From Tagaea sp. CACIAM 22H2 (GTDB taxonomy: Bacteria > Pseudomonadota > Alphaproteobacteria > CACIAM-22H2), in assembly GCA_014444615.1 (NCBI GenBank), contig PVXE01000008.1, positions 28,040 through 92,039 on the forward strand: a DNA stretch of 64,000 nucleotides, written 5' to 3'. Below are positions 18,003-27,139 of this stretch, in pieces. Every line of letters starts with the position of its first letter. The stretch's first letter is position 1. The translations under genes were made by a program, and so were the position numbers. Under the pieces are notes generated by a model. That model was not told the origin of the DNA. It did not search any database and was given only the letters and a program-made list of their open reading frames with translations.

Positions 18003-19499
18003 TCAACGCGCGTCGGCCATGCGCCGATGCACGGGGCACGGCGCCGATCCGTGCGCGAGGCAGAACGTGCCGACGAATTTCGACATCTCGGCGGCCGCAC
18101 TCGCCGCCCCGGCATTCGTCGCGTCGAGCCGTGCGGCGGCCGCTTCCGCTTTGCGGCGCAACGCGGCTTCGTCGATCGTCAGCAACTTGCCGTCCGCCAG
18201 CACCGTACGGCCCGCGATCATCACCTTGTCGATCGACGCGCCGGATTCGCCGAACACGGTCTGCGTCATCGGGTTGCGGAACGGCACGAAATTCGGCGCG
18301 TCGAGGCACAGGAACACGATATCGGCGGCGTAGCCGGGGGCGAGCTTGCCGATCTTGTCGAAGCCCAGCAGCGCCGCCGAGCCTTCGGTCGCCAGCGCGA
18401 AGGCTTCGTCGGCCGACAGCCAGCGCTCGAAGTCGGGCCCGCGCAGACGCGACAGGAACGACGCAAGGCGCGTCGCCTCGAACATGTTCTGTCCGTCCGA
18501 CGTGTTGGTCGCGTCGGTGCCGATGCCCACGCGCAAGCCAGCGTCGAGCATTTCGCGCACGGCGGCCACGCCCGACCCCAAACGCAGATTGCTGGGCGGG
18601 TTATGCGCGACCGCGCAGCCCTTGTCGGCAAGGCGCTTGATGTCGTCGGGCTCGAGCCAAATCCCATGCGCGCCGCTGAACTCCGGCCCGAGCACGCCAA
18701 GCTTGTCGAGATGCTCGACCATCGTGCAGCCGTAACGCGCATGCGCCGCGAGGGCTTGCGGCTTCGACTCGCAAAGATGGGTCTGGAAGCGCAACCCGGT
18801 GTCGCGCGCGAGCCGAGAGGCGGCGATCAAGAATTCGTCGCTGGCATGCAGCGGAATGGTCGGCGCCACGCCGGGGCGCACCATCGCGCGATCATGCGGC
18901 CAAGTCTCGATCGCCTTTCGCACGGTCGCGAGGCTGACCTCGAAACCCTGCATCGCCATGGCGGCGGCTTTGGACTTATGCGGCTCGGGGATCGCGTCGA
19001 GCAAGGCCGGGAAGGCCTGGAACAGCGTGCGGTCGGCAAGCATCGGCGCGACGACCGCGCGCATGCCGGCATCGGCATAGGCTTGGCCCACGGCATGCGC
19101 GCCCTCGACCGAGGGGGCCGGAATTTCGACGAACAGATCGAACGCGGCCGTGCAGCCGCGCCTTATCATCTCGACCGCCGACAAGGCCGCCGAAATGTAT
19201 TTGTCCTCCAGCGTGCGCGAACCATTGATCGCGCCGTTGCCGGTGAGGAACAATTCCAGGGGTACACGATCGGCGACCGCCCCGCGCCCCAGCCCGCCAT
19301 GGGCGTGGGTGTGGGAGTTGATCAGGCCGGGGATCAGCAACCGGTCGGACGCGTTGAGCGTTTCGGCCGCGGCTGCTTCGATCTTGCCGATTTCGGCGAT
19401 CGTGCCGTCGACGACCAGGATATCGGCGTGGGGCGCTTGTCCGGTTTTGGAATCGAGAACGCGCCCGCCGGTGATTTTCAGCGGGCGCGTTCCGATCAT
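18003..19499 (-). CDS. Amidohydrolase of the AtzA/TrzN/cytosine-deaminase group
   Basis: A 498-residue metal-dependent hydrolase or deaminase. Metal ligands are visible in NSHTHAHGG (HxH), FQTHLCES (His), and GIGTDATNTSDG (Asp). HNPPSNLRLGSG is typical of the ATZ/TRZ deaminases such as S-adenosylhomocysteine, guanine or triazine deaminases. The substrate is probably an N-heterocycle or amide but cannot be named. The C-terminal tail of about 40 residues ends in a cysteine/histidine stretch (FCLAHGSAPCPVHRR) of unknown role. It starts 10 bases after a solute-binding protein gene, so that protein may deliver its substrate. Confidence 0.82.
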   Translation of the reverse strand: MIGTRPLKITGGRVLDSKTGQAPHADILVVDGTIAEIGKIEAAAAETLNASDRLLIPGLINSHTHAHGGLGRGAVADRVPLELFLTGNGAINGSRTLEDKYISAALSAVEMIRRGCTAAFDLFVEIPAPSVEGAHAVGQAYADAGMRAVVAPMLADRTLFQAFPALLDAIPEPHKSKAAAMAMQGFEVSLATVRKAIETWPHDRAMVRPGVAPTIPLHASDEFLIAASRLARDTGLRFQTHLCESKPQALAAHARYGCTMVEHLDKLGVLGPEFSGAHGIWLEPDDIKRLADKGCAVAHNPPSNLRLGSGVAAVREMLDAGLRVGIGTDATNTSDGQNMFEATRLASFLSRLRGPDFERWLSADEAFALATEGSAALLGFDKIGKLAPGYAADIVFLCLDAPNFVPFRNPMTQTVFGESGASIDKVMIAGRTVLADGKLLTIDEAALRRKAEAAAARLDATNAGAASAAAEMSKFVGTFCLAHGSAPCPVHRRMADAR

Positions 19500-19509
19500 G
19501 GGCTTGTCC

Positions 19510-20544
19510 TCAGTTGGTCAGATACACCAGCTCGCGCTCGGCGCGCGGCGGCAGGAAAGAGCGGTTGAAAATCTCCGACGGCGCGGGCGTGCGGGTCAAG
19601 CCATAACCCTGCACGACCATGTCGATCGAGCGCGCCAACCGGTCGTCCTTCACGTCGCCCGCCCCGATCTCCTTCGCTTCGGCCGAAATCATCAGCTTTT
19701 CGTAGGCGAAGCGCAGGCGGCGCTGCTCGACCGGAATATCGACCAGCTGGTCGAACTTCTTCACGGACTCCATCGCGCCGCCGATATCCTTGCCGACATC
19801 GATCGTGGCTTGGCAGACGGCGCGCACGAGGCCCTGCACCGCGCGGGGATTTTCCTTCAGCAGCTTTTGCGAGACCATCAACCCGTTCGAGTAAAGGTCC
19901 ATGCCGAAATCGCCGAACGGAAACCACGTATAGTCCTTGTCGGGGTCCTGGCCGAGACCGACCAGATTGAAGTAGCTGGTGATGTTGAACACCATCGCCG
20001 CGTCCATATGGCCCTGGATCAGCATCGGCTCCTGCAGATTGGGCGCCATGGTCGTGAACTTGATCTTGGATAGATCGAGATTGTTGACCTTGGCGAAGAC
20101 CGGCATCAATCGCGTGGTCGGCGTGCCTTGGGCACCGCCCAGCGTCTTGCCTTCGAAATCCTTGATCGTCTTGATGCCGCTGGCGTTGCGCGCGACCACG
20201 GCGAAGGGCGGCTGCGTCCACATCTGGAATACCATCACCGGCGCCATGCCCGGCGAGGAAGCCGCGTTCTGGATGATCGCGTTGATGTCGCCGAAGCCCG
20301 CGTCATAGGCCCCACCCATGATGCGCGTGATCGTGGCGCCCGAGCCTTCGCCCTGATCGATAACCACGTTCAAACCTTCGCGGGCGAAATAGCCCTTGTC
20401 GCGCGCCACGAAGAACGCGGCGTCCGACCCTTGGGTTTTCCAACCCAGCGTAAAGCGGATCGTGGTCGGTTGCTGGGCGATGGCCGTGCCGGCCGCCAGG
20501 GCGAAAGCGCCGGCGAAGGCGAGGGTTTTGAGCAGATTCCGCAT
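19510..20544 (-). CDS. NMT1/THI5-like ABC transporter substrate-binding protein (orphan)
   Basis: A 344-residue periplasmic binding protein with a Sec signal (LAFAGAFALAAGTAIA, cleavage before QQPTT). The start of the mature part, IRFTLGWKTQGSDAAFFVAR, and GEGSGATITRIMGGAYDAGF are typical of the SsuA/TauA/ThiY group that bind sulfonates, pyrimidine precursors or aromatic nitrogen compounds. No ABC permease or ATPase gene is nearby, so it must share a transporter encoded elsewhere. It is co-directional with and 10 bases from the amidohydrolase gene. Confidence 0.85.
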   Translation of the reverse strand: MRNLLKTLAFAGAFALAAGTAIAQQPTTIRFTLGWKTQGSDAAFFVARDKGYFAREGLNVVIDQGEGSGATITRIMGGAYDAGFGDINAIIQNAASSPGMAPVMVFQMWTQPPFAVVARNASGIKTIKDFEGKTLGGAQGTPTTRLMPVFAKVNNLDLSKIKFTTMAPNLQEPMLIQGHMDAAMVFNITSYFNLVGLGQDPDKDYTWFPFGDFGMDLYSNGLMVSQKLLKENPRAVQGLVRAVCQATIDVGKDIGGAMESVKKFDQLVDIPVEQRRLRFAYEKLMISAEAKEIGAGDVKDDRLARSIDMVVQGYGLTRTPAPSEIFNRSFLPPRAERELVYLTN

Positions 20545-22545
<2,001 letters not shown>

Positions 22546-22570
22546 CGCGCGGCCGCTTCACGACAACGCA

Positions 22571-22608
22571 AACCCCGGTGCGGGCATTTCCCGCACCGGG
22601 GTTTTTTT
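22571..22608 (+). terminator. leuA intrinsic terminator
   Basis: CCCCGGTGCGGG and CCCGCACCGGGG form a perfect 12-bp stem with a 5-base loop (CATTT) followed by seven T. It starts 25 bases after the leuA stop. A mutated copy is present at 24595-24634. Confidence 0.95.
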
Positions 22609-22635
22609 ATCGGGCGCCCGATTGACCTGGTTGCA

Positions 22636-22664
22636 TTTCATGCGCGAAACTCGCGTGCATGAAA
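22636..22664 (+). promoter_or_regulatory. Start-codon hairpin of partner gene 1
   Basis: TTTCATGC-GCGA-AAC-TCGC-GT-GCATGAAA folds into an 8+4 bp stem with a 2-base bulge. The ATG of the partner gene (22659) lies in the 3' arm and there is no Shine-Dalgarno sequence before it. The same structure is kept at 24661-24689, where the bulge is GC. It may mask the start codon in RNA or be a protein-binding dyad in DNA. Confidence 0.5.
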
Positions 22665-23603
22665 AAAGCCTGGTTCGCCCTCGCCGCTTTGGCCGGTATC
22701 GCCGTCGCGGGCGTCATCGCCGATCGGCTACCTCAGCCATCCTTCGACAAACCGCTTTATGTAGCGATCGAACCCCCATCTTCGGCCGAAGCTTGCGCCG
22801 CATGGCAAGCGCGTGCCATGCGGCGCGCCAAGCATTGGCGGGCCTCGCTCGAAGCCTTTGAAGGCTTTTCCCGCTATCAAGGTGCGTGCCATCCCAAGGA
22901 CCAAGCCACAGGCCGGGCGATGATCGAATCCGCCATCGCCAAAGGTGCTGGCGAAGCGCTGTTCATTGAGTATTTCTTGGCACTCGCCACGCACGGCGAC
23001 AGCGACCGCGCCGACCGTGAATTTCCGATCGTCGCCGAAATTCTAGTCACTTATCCCGGCAATCATCGGAAACTGATGGCCGATTGGGAGAGATTATTGC
23101 CATTCGTCCTACGGGAACGCGCCGAGTTTCGCAATCTCGACCAATGGGCGGCTATCGTCGAGCGAATCGACCACGTCCTTTCGCGCCCCACGATCGCGGC
23201 GCGCGCCGAACGCGCCTATCTCGACTTGTTACTGCTGCGTGTTCGGGAAATCGACGAGTATGCGGGTAGCTTGCTGACGGACAAAGTCGGGCGCATGGGC
23301 CGTATCGATTTGCCGAAAGGCCGGCATCGCGACATGTATCTGCATGCCGCCGCCAATTGTGGAAACGCTGAAGCGATACGCCACCGAGCCCAGCTCTATA
23401 TTTCCGGAGGCCTCTTTCAGCCAAATGCGGAATGGATCGCACGATCGCTGATCTGGCTCGAAGAGCAAGAGGGCAAGCCGAGCGATCTGCTGGCAAAGGT
23501 CACGGAAATGGGGAAGTTTCGTCCTTTCGACAACGATCGCTGGCGTGCCATCGAAAGCTACGAAGACGTCAAAGCCAGAAACTGCGGCACTCGCACGAAA
23601 TGA
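22659..23603 (+). CDS. Cassette partner protein 1: membrane-anchored or exported four-cysteine protein
   Basis: A 314-residue protein of a family I do not recognise. The N-terminus MKKAWFALAALAGIAVAGV is a signal peptide or single membrane anchor; the rest should be periplasmic. It has cysteines at 46, 77, 234 and 309 that align in position and context with those of the gene at 24684 (36, 64, 224, 300), for example GACHPKD and NCGNAEAIRHRAQLYI. The region around 225-280 looks like a Sel1-type helical repeat. Apart from the identical first 16 residues the two proteins are strongly diverged. It is convergent with the C-terminal module at 23610, six bases away, and is less GC rich than its neighbours. 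An immunity or chaperone role is inference. Confidence 0.7.
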   Translation: MKKAWFALAALAGIAVAGVIADRLPQPSFDKPLYVAIEPPSSAEACAAWQARAMRRAKHWRASLEAFEGFSRYQGACHPKDQATGRAMIESAIAKGAGEALFIEYFLALATHGDSDRADREFPIVAEILVTYPGNHRKLMADWERLLPFVLRERAEFRNLDQWAAIVERIDHVLSRPTIAARAERAYLDLLLLRVREIDEYAGSLLTDKVGRMGRIDLPKGRHRDMYLHAAANCGNAEAIRHRAQLYISGGLFQPNAEWIARSLIWLEEQEGKPSDLLAKVTEMGKFRPFDNDRWRAIESYEDVKARNCGTRTK

Positions 23604-23609
23604 CGATTT

Positions 23610-24593
23610 CTATGCTCCGCGCGAGATTGCGTCTCGAACGACTTCGTTACGCATGTCGAGTTCGCGCCGAATAGCTTTCAACCAATTATCGTATGCTTCT
23701 CGCTCCCGCTCCAATCGGCCGAGTTCAGATTCCGCCCGTGTTGCCTCGGCCCGCGACATTGACCAATCTCGCTCGCGCAGCACGTTTCCACCGACGGCAG
23801 CAACACCCGCCGCAGCGGCGGCGCTTGCGGCCACCCCCGGAACCGTCATCGCGGCACCGCTGACCGGACCGCCAAGGGCTTCAGCAGCGATGACACGCAC
23901 CGCTGGATTCCGAACCGCGTTTGCCGTCGCGAACGTCGCGGCACGCGCCGCGTCAACGGGTAGTCGCCCGAAGAACTTATCATTGATCGCCTGCGAGGCG
24001 GCGTCAGCCGACTTTAGGCGATCCTGTGCCTCGCCGATCTTGAGATCGATATCCTTCAGATCGCGATCCGACTGCCGAAGGATCGCTTGCAGATCTTCAT
24101 CCGCGAGTTTGGTGAAATCGGGGAATGGCGTGATCGGCGCATCGGGCTCCCGAATGGTCCCGGGACCCATCGCGATTTGGATCGGCGGCGACTCCTTCGC
24201 CTCACCACCCGGCTGCGCGTCGGCTGCGCGTTCCGCCCGGCCCTCTTCGACCATCGCCGCATAGCGCTGGGCGGCATCGGGGCGGATCGTGCCGATCGGC
24301 GGGCCTTGGGGGATTTCGCTGGCGAGATAGGCGCTCTGATAGTCGGGCTTGTCGCCGAGAGCGTGGAGCATCGCGCGGGCGAACTGGTTCCCCTCGCCCG
24401 GACGCTGGGCTTCCCAGCGCCGCGTCATATCGCGCGCCTGGATCATGCCGCGCACCGCGTCCACATCGATATTCTTGCGCAGTTCGGCGGGAATGCCCTC
24501 GAACGAGCCGTTCGCCCGGATCGCGTGGCGCACCCAGCTGTCGTTCCATTCGTCGAATCCCGCCTTCGCCGCCGCCGCTTCACGGCAACGCAA
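23610..24593 (-). CDS. Orphan 5'-truncated C-terminal module (paralogue of the gene at 25653)
   Basis: An open frame of 327 codons without a convincing start: the only upstream candidate is TTG at 24593, inside the copied terminator, and no ribosome site is seen. From DEWNDSW (24556 downwards) it matches residues of about 160-270 of the intact gene at 25653 almost exactly. It then switches to its own C-terminus: Pro-rich linker, helix LADEDLQAILRQSDRD, a long Ala/Gly hydrophobic stretch (TVPGVAASAAAAAGVAAVGG, near residue 260) and a final charged coiled coil. It lacks the peptidoglycan-binding-like N-terminus. It looks like a silent spare C-terminal domain rather than an expressed gene; it could equally be a decaying duplicate. 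Confidence 0.65.
   Translation of the reverse strand: MRCREAAAAKAGFDEWNDSWVRHAIRANGSFEGIPAELRKNIDVDAVRGMIQARDMTRRWEAQRPGEGNQFARAMLHALGDKPDYQSAYLASEIPQGPPIGTIRPDAAQRYAAMVEEGRAERAADAQPGGEAKESPPIQIAMGPGTIREPDAPITPFPDFTKLADEDLQAILRQSDRDLKDIDLKIGEAQDRLKSADAASQAINDKFFGRLPVDAARAATFATANAVRNPAVRVIAAEALGGPVSGAAMTVPGVAASAAAAAGVAAVGGNVLRERDWSMSRAEATRAESELGRLEREREAYDNWLKAIRRELDMRNEVVRDAISRGA
24213..24556. repeat. Cassette edge repeat R1 (shared central domain)
   Basis: About 344 bases nearly identical (about 96% by eye, around 14 differences) to 26202-26545, at a constant offset of 1989 bases. On the minus strand it encodes the shared domain from DEWNDSWVRHAIRANG to EEGRAERA. Identity stops sharply at both ends. 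In the first unit it is joined directly to the copied terminator of the second unit. Confidence 0.93.
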
Positions 24594-24730
24594 ACCCCGG
24601 TGCGGGAATTCCCCGCATCGGGGCTTTCTCTTTATTGGGCGCCCGATTGACGCGGTTGCATTTCATGCGCGAAACTCGCGCGCATGAAAAAAGCTTGGTT
24701 CGCTCTCGCCGCTTTGGCCGGTATCGCCGT
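24574..24730. repeat. Cassette edge repeat L2 (second copy of terminator and partner-gene start)
   Basis: Second copy of the block at 22552-22705. It begins at GCCGCTTCACGGCAACG, 17 bases after the end of R1, and runs through a weakened terminator (one G:T pair, CTTTCTCTTT instead of a pure T-run), the start-codon hairpin and codons 1-16 of the second partner gene. The transfer of a leuA terminator copy shows the duplication started within leuA's downstream flank. Confidence 0.92.
24595..24634 (+). terminator. Degenerate copy of the leuA terminator
   Basis: CCCCGGTGCGGG pairs with CCCGCATCGGGG (one G:T pair), followed by CTTTCTCTTT. It has no plus-strand gene to end, since the frame before it is on the minus strand; it is here because it was copied with the cassette edge. 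It may insulate the second partner gene. Confidence 0.7.
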
Positions 24731-25631
24731 TTGGAGTGCGGCCGTTGAGTATTCGGTAATGCGGCGCGGCGGCCTAACTGTCAGAGATTGCGAAACTATT
24801 CGCTCGGTCTTCTTGGGCCGAGACACGGCGAACGGCACGTTCATGATCGAGGCTTTGGGCCTCGAAAACGGCTGCATCCCGCCCGACCGCCACGTCACGC
24901 GTCGGATCGTAAAGCGGCTCCATTCATTTGAGAATCCCGGCCTATCGATCGTCGATTACGTCGATCGGCTTCTCCTGACGCACCGCGACGACGCAGCCGC
25001 GCGTTGGCTACCGGCCGCCGCGGCCGTTCATTTAGCATGGGACCGTTTGCCATTGACGAACGGAACCGCACCGCAGGTTAGATCATCGCGATTAAGAACC
25101 GAAATCGACAAGCTGCACAATACCCTCAAAGGCGACGACACGGCGGCTATCGTCGATTCACTGGAGAAGTATTTGTCGCGCCCCGCGCTTGCGCCGTCGG
25201 CTGAATGGGATGCCGCCGATCAACTTCTCAAGCGCCTGCGGCTTATCGCGACGCGGGAGTATTTCTATTGGTACGCTCGATCGAGCGAATGGCGCCGAAC
25301 GCCGACAACAAACCATCTATTTTCCGTTAGCATCTACAATCCAGCCATAATCTGCGACGACAGTCGTGCCATTCGGCGCGTCGCGGAACTGTTTCTTGCC
25401 GGTCAGGCGAGCGACCTCAATGGCGAATACGCTTTGCGCGGCCTATTGCGAATTGCCGAAAAGTACCCCGATTTTCCCGACCTTGCCGAGCGCATCGCCG
25501 CGAAGCTTGGCGATAGCGTCTCGTTGCGGCTCGAACCGTTCTCGATAAAATATGACCGCGAAGTCGTCGCGCCGGACAATTGCACTTCGGCGATACAATT
25601 GATCTCTCGACAAGATGCAAGCACTCGATAG
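24684..25631 (+). CDS. Cassette partner protein 2: membrane-anchored or exported four-cysteine protein
   Basis: A 315-residue diverged homologue of the protein at 22659. The first 16 residues are identical (MKKAWFALAALAGIAV); after that only scattered identity remains, but cysteines 36, 64, 224 and 300 keep place and neighbours (NGCIPPD, ICDDSRAIRRVAELFL, PDNC), as does a shared segment YLSRPALAPSAEW (VLSRPTIAARAER in the other). An N-terminal anchor with a periplasmic, disulfide-bonded helical domain is the simplest model. It converges on the C-terminus of the intact gene at 25653 with 21 bases between stops. The start codon sits inside the conserved hairpin. The family is unknown to me. Confidence 0.7.
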   Translation: MKKAWFALAALAGIAVWSAAVEYSVMRRGGLTVRDCETIRSVFLGRDTANGTFMIEALGLENGCIPPDRHVTRRIVKRLHSFENPGLSIVDYVDRLLLTHRDDAAARWLPAAAAVHLAWDRLPLTNGTAPQVRSSRLRTEIDKLHNTLKGDDTAAIVDSLEKYLSRPALAPSAEWDAADQLLKRLRLIATREYFYWYARSSEWRRTPTTNHLFSVSIYNPAIICDDSRAIRRVAELFLAGQASDLNGEYALRGLLRIAEKYPDFPDLAERIAAKLGDSVSLRLEPFSIKYDREVVAPDNCTSAIQLISRQDASTR

Positions 25632-25652
25632 TCCGGCCATTTCCCCGGAATA

Positions 25653-27023
25653 CTACTGGCCTTCGATCGGAGCTTGCTTCACGGATTTACGCCGTTCGAT
25701 CTCGGCCCGAACGGCATCTCGGCGCGCCATGTTTTTCTTGAGTTCGTCCAATGCGATGTTCTGAAGGCGTATCGCTTCTTCCTCCCGATCTCGAAGCGGC
25801 GGAAATTCTTCACTCATTTTGACGAACTCCTCGGCAAGCGACATTGCGCCGCCTGACATTGCGCCCTTGAAAGTGCGACGCAAAAATTTCTCGATATTCT
25901 GAGGATGGCGACGAATCATATCCTCTAGGGTTCCTTGAACATTTTCATCAATAGCCCCCTCGAATCCGCCTCCGGTCAGCGCTTCTCGTATCCGGCGATT
26001 TACATCCCTTAACATCCGATCGCGCGCAATGATCGCTTGCTCCACGTTTTTAGCTTCACCTCCCAAATCCTTAGTCATTCGTTCGACATTCAAATTCTCG
26101 CTGCGCAGTCGATTCTCGAGTTCAGCATCCGACATTTCCTCAAGCGGTGGCTTCGCTTGCGCGATCTCGGTGCCCTTTTCGCCAGGCGCTTGCGTGACTT
26201 GCTGGGCGTCGGTGGCGCGTTCCGCCCGTCCCTCTTCGACCATCGCCGCATAGCGCTGGGCGGCATCGGGGCGGATCGTGCCGATCGGCGGGCCTTGGGG
26301 GATTTCGCTTGCGAGATAGGCGCTCTGGTAGTCGGGCTTGTCGCCGAGAGTGTGGAGCATCGCGCGCGCGAACTGGTTGCCCTCGCCGGGACGCTGGGCT
26401 TCCCAGCGCCGCGTCATGTCGCGCGCCTGGACCATGCCGCGCACCGCGTCGACGTCGATATTCTTGCGCAGTTCGACCGGAATACCCTCGAACGAGCCGT
26501 TCGCCCGGATCGCGTGGCGCACCCAGCTGTCGTTCCATTCGTCGAGCTCCGTCCCCGCCGTCAGCGGATCGAGGCGCGGATGCGGGTTGATCTTCAGCTC
26601 CGGCCAGCGATCGACCAGCAGCCCATCCTCGCCCTTCTCGCGCAATGCATGATGCGCGTCTGCCATCGCCGGCGTCGGGGCGGGATACTCGGCGAACACA
26701 TCGCCGAAATCCTGGCGGAACCGATTGATCGTCTCGCCGTCGGGGCGCATGAACCCATCGACCTTCAGGCCATTGCGCTTTTGATATTCCTTGATCGGCG
26801 CGTCCAGGCGCTCGTTGGCGTAGCCCCAGGGCCCGTCGAGCTTTTCCAGATCGAACAGCCCCGCCTGATTCAGCAGGCTTTCGACCTTGATCACGTCCCG
26901 GCGATGATTGATGCGCCCGCGCCCGACCTCGTCGGACAGCGCGAACCAGTCGCTCGACCCCGGCCGGTCGCCGAGCATCAGATCGTCGTCTTGTTTGAGC
27001 CAGGTGGGGATGGGGAAGGACAT
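25653..27023 (-). CDS. Intact cassette protein: peptidoglycan-binding-like N-terminus, shared central domain, variable C-terminus
   Basis: A 456-residue protein starting MSFPIPTWLKQDDDLML; this ATG is chosen because GGGAG lies 7 bases upstream. Residues about 43-105 (VIKVESLLNQAGLFD, then APIKEYQKRNGLKVDGFMRP) look like a PG_binding_1 domain. Residues about 160-270 are the domain shared with the orphan module at 23610. The C-terminal 180 residues are charged and helical (MSDAELENRLRSENLN; RTFKGAMSGGAMSLAEEF; DELKKNMARRDAVRAEIERR) and only distantly resemble the orphan's C-terminus. No signal peptide is seen, so any export must be non-Sec. I do not know the family; an envelope-targeted effector is a hypothesis. 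Confidence 0.7.
   Translation of the reverse strand: MSFPIPTWLKQDDDLMLGDRPGSSDWFALSDEVGRGRINHRRDVIKVESLLNQAGLFDLEKLDGPWGYANERLDAPIKEYQKRNGLKVDGFMRPDGETINRFRQDFGDVFAEYPAPTPAMADAHHALREKGEDGLLVDRWPELKINPHPRLDPLTAGTELDEWNDSWVRHAIRANGSFEGIPVELRKNIDVDAVRGMVQARDMTRRWEAQRPGEGNQFARAMLHTLGDKPDYQSAYLASEIPQGPPIGTIRPDAAQRYAAMVEEGRAERATDAQQVTQAPGEKGTEIAQAKPPLEEMSDAELENRLRSENLNVERMTKDLGGEAKNVEQAIIARDRMLRDVNRRIREALTGGGFEGAIDENVQGTLEDMIRRHPQNIEKFLRRTFKGAMSGGAMSLAEEFVKMSEEFPPLRDREEEAIRLQNIALDELKKNMARRDAVRAEIERRKSVKQAPIEGQ
26202..26545. repeat. Cassette edge repeat R2 (shared central domain, intact gene)
   Basis: Partner of R1 at 24213-24556, lying inside the intact gene. Beyond 26545 the intact gene continues with PLTAGTELDEWNDSW and its N-terminal domain, sequence that has no counterpart in the first unit. 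Confidence 0.93.
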
Positions 27024-27097
27024 CGAAAAACTCCCGAGGGCCGGAAACGGCATTCAGGATCGATACATCCAAAAACACGAACAAGTTATTTTATAAT

Positions 27098-27139
27098 AGG
27101 ATTAAATTCCCGATTTCGCGCGGATAGGAATTTAATCCT
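27098..27139. promoter_or_regulatory. AT-rich 13-bp inverted repeat upstream of the intact cassette gene
   Basis: AGGATTAAATTCC and GGAATTTAATCCT are perfect 13-bp arms around a 16-base GC-rich loop, about 75 bases upstream of the start at 27023. TTATTTTATAAT lies next to it. In a GC-rich genome this AT-rich dyad is a good operator candidate or a horizontally acquired promoter. The rest of the gap 27024-27400 shows no gene or motif that I can support. Confidence 0.55.

Larger units (their letters stand above)
22552..22705. repeat. Cassette edge repeat L1 (terminator, promoter region and start of partner gene)
   Basis: A block of 154 bases repeated at 24574-24730 with about 92% identity by eye. 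It comprises the leuA terminator, a short spacer with TTGAC, a hairpin that includes the start codon, and the first 16 codons of the downstream gene (MKKAWFALAALAGIAV). Identity ends abruptly after codon 16. It forms the left edge of the first of two tandem cassettes. Confidence 0.92.

Noticed and set aside
24684..25631. Partner protein as a lipoprotein
   Set aside because: The N-terminal segment has no lipobox cysteine (first Cys is at 36), so it is called a signal or membrane anchor instead.
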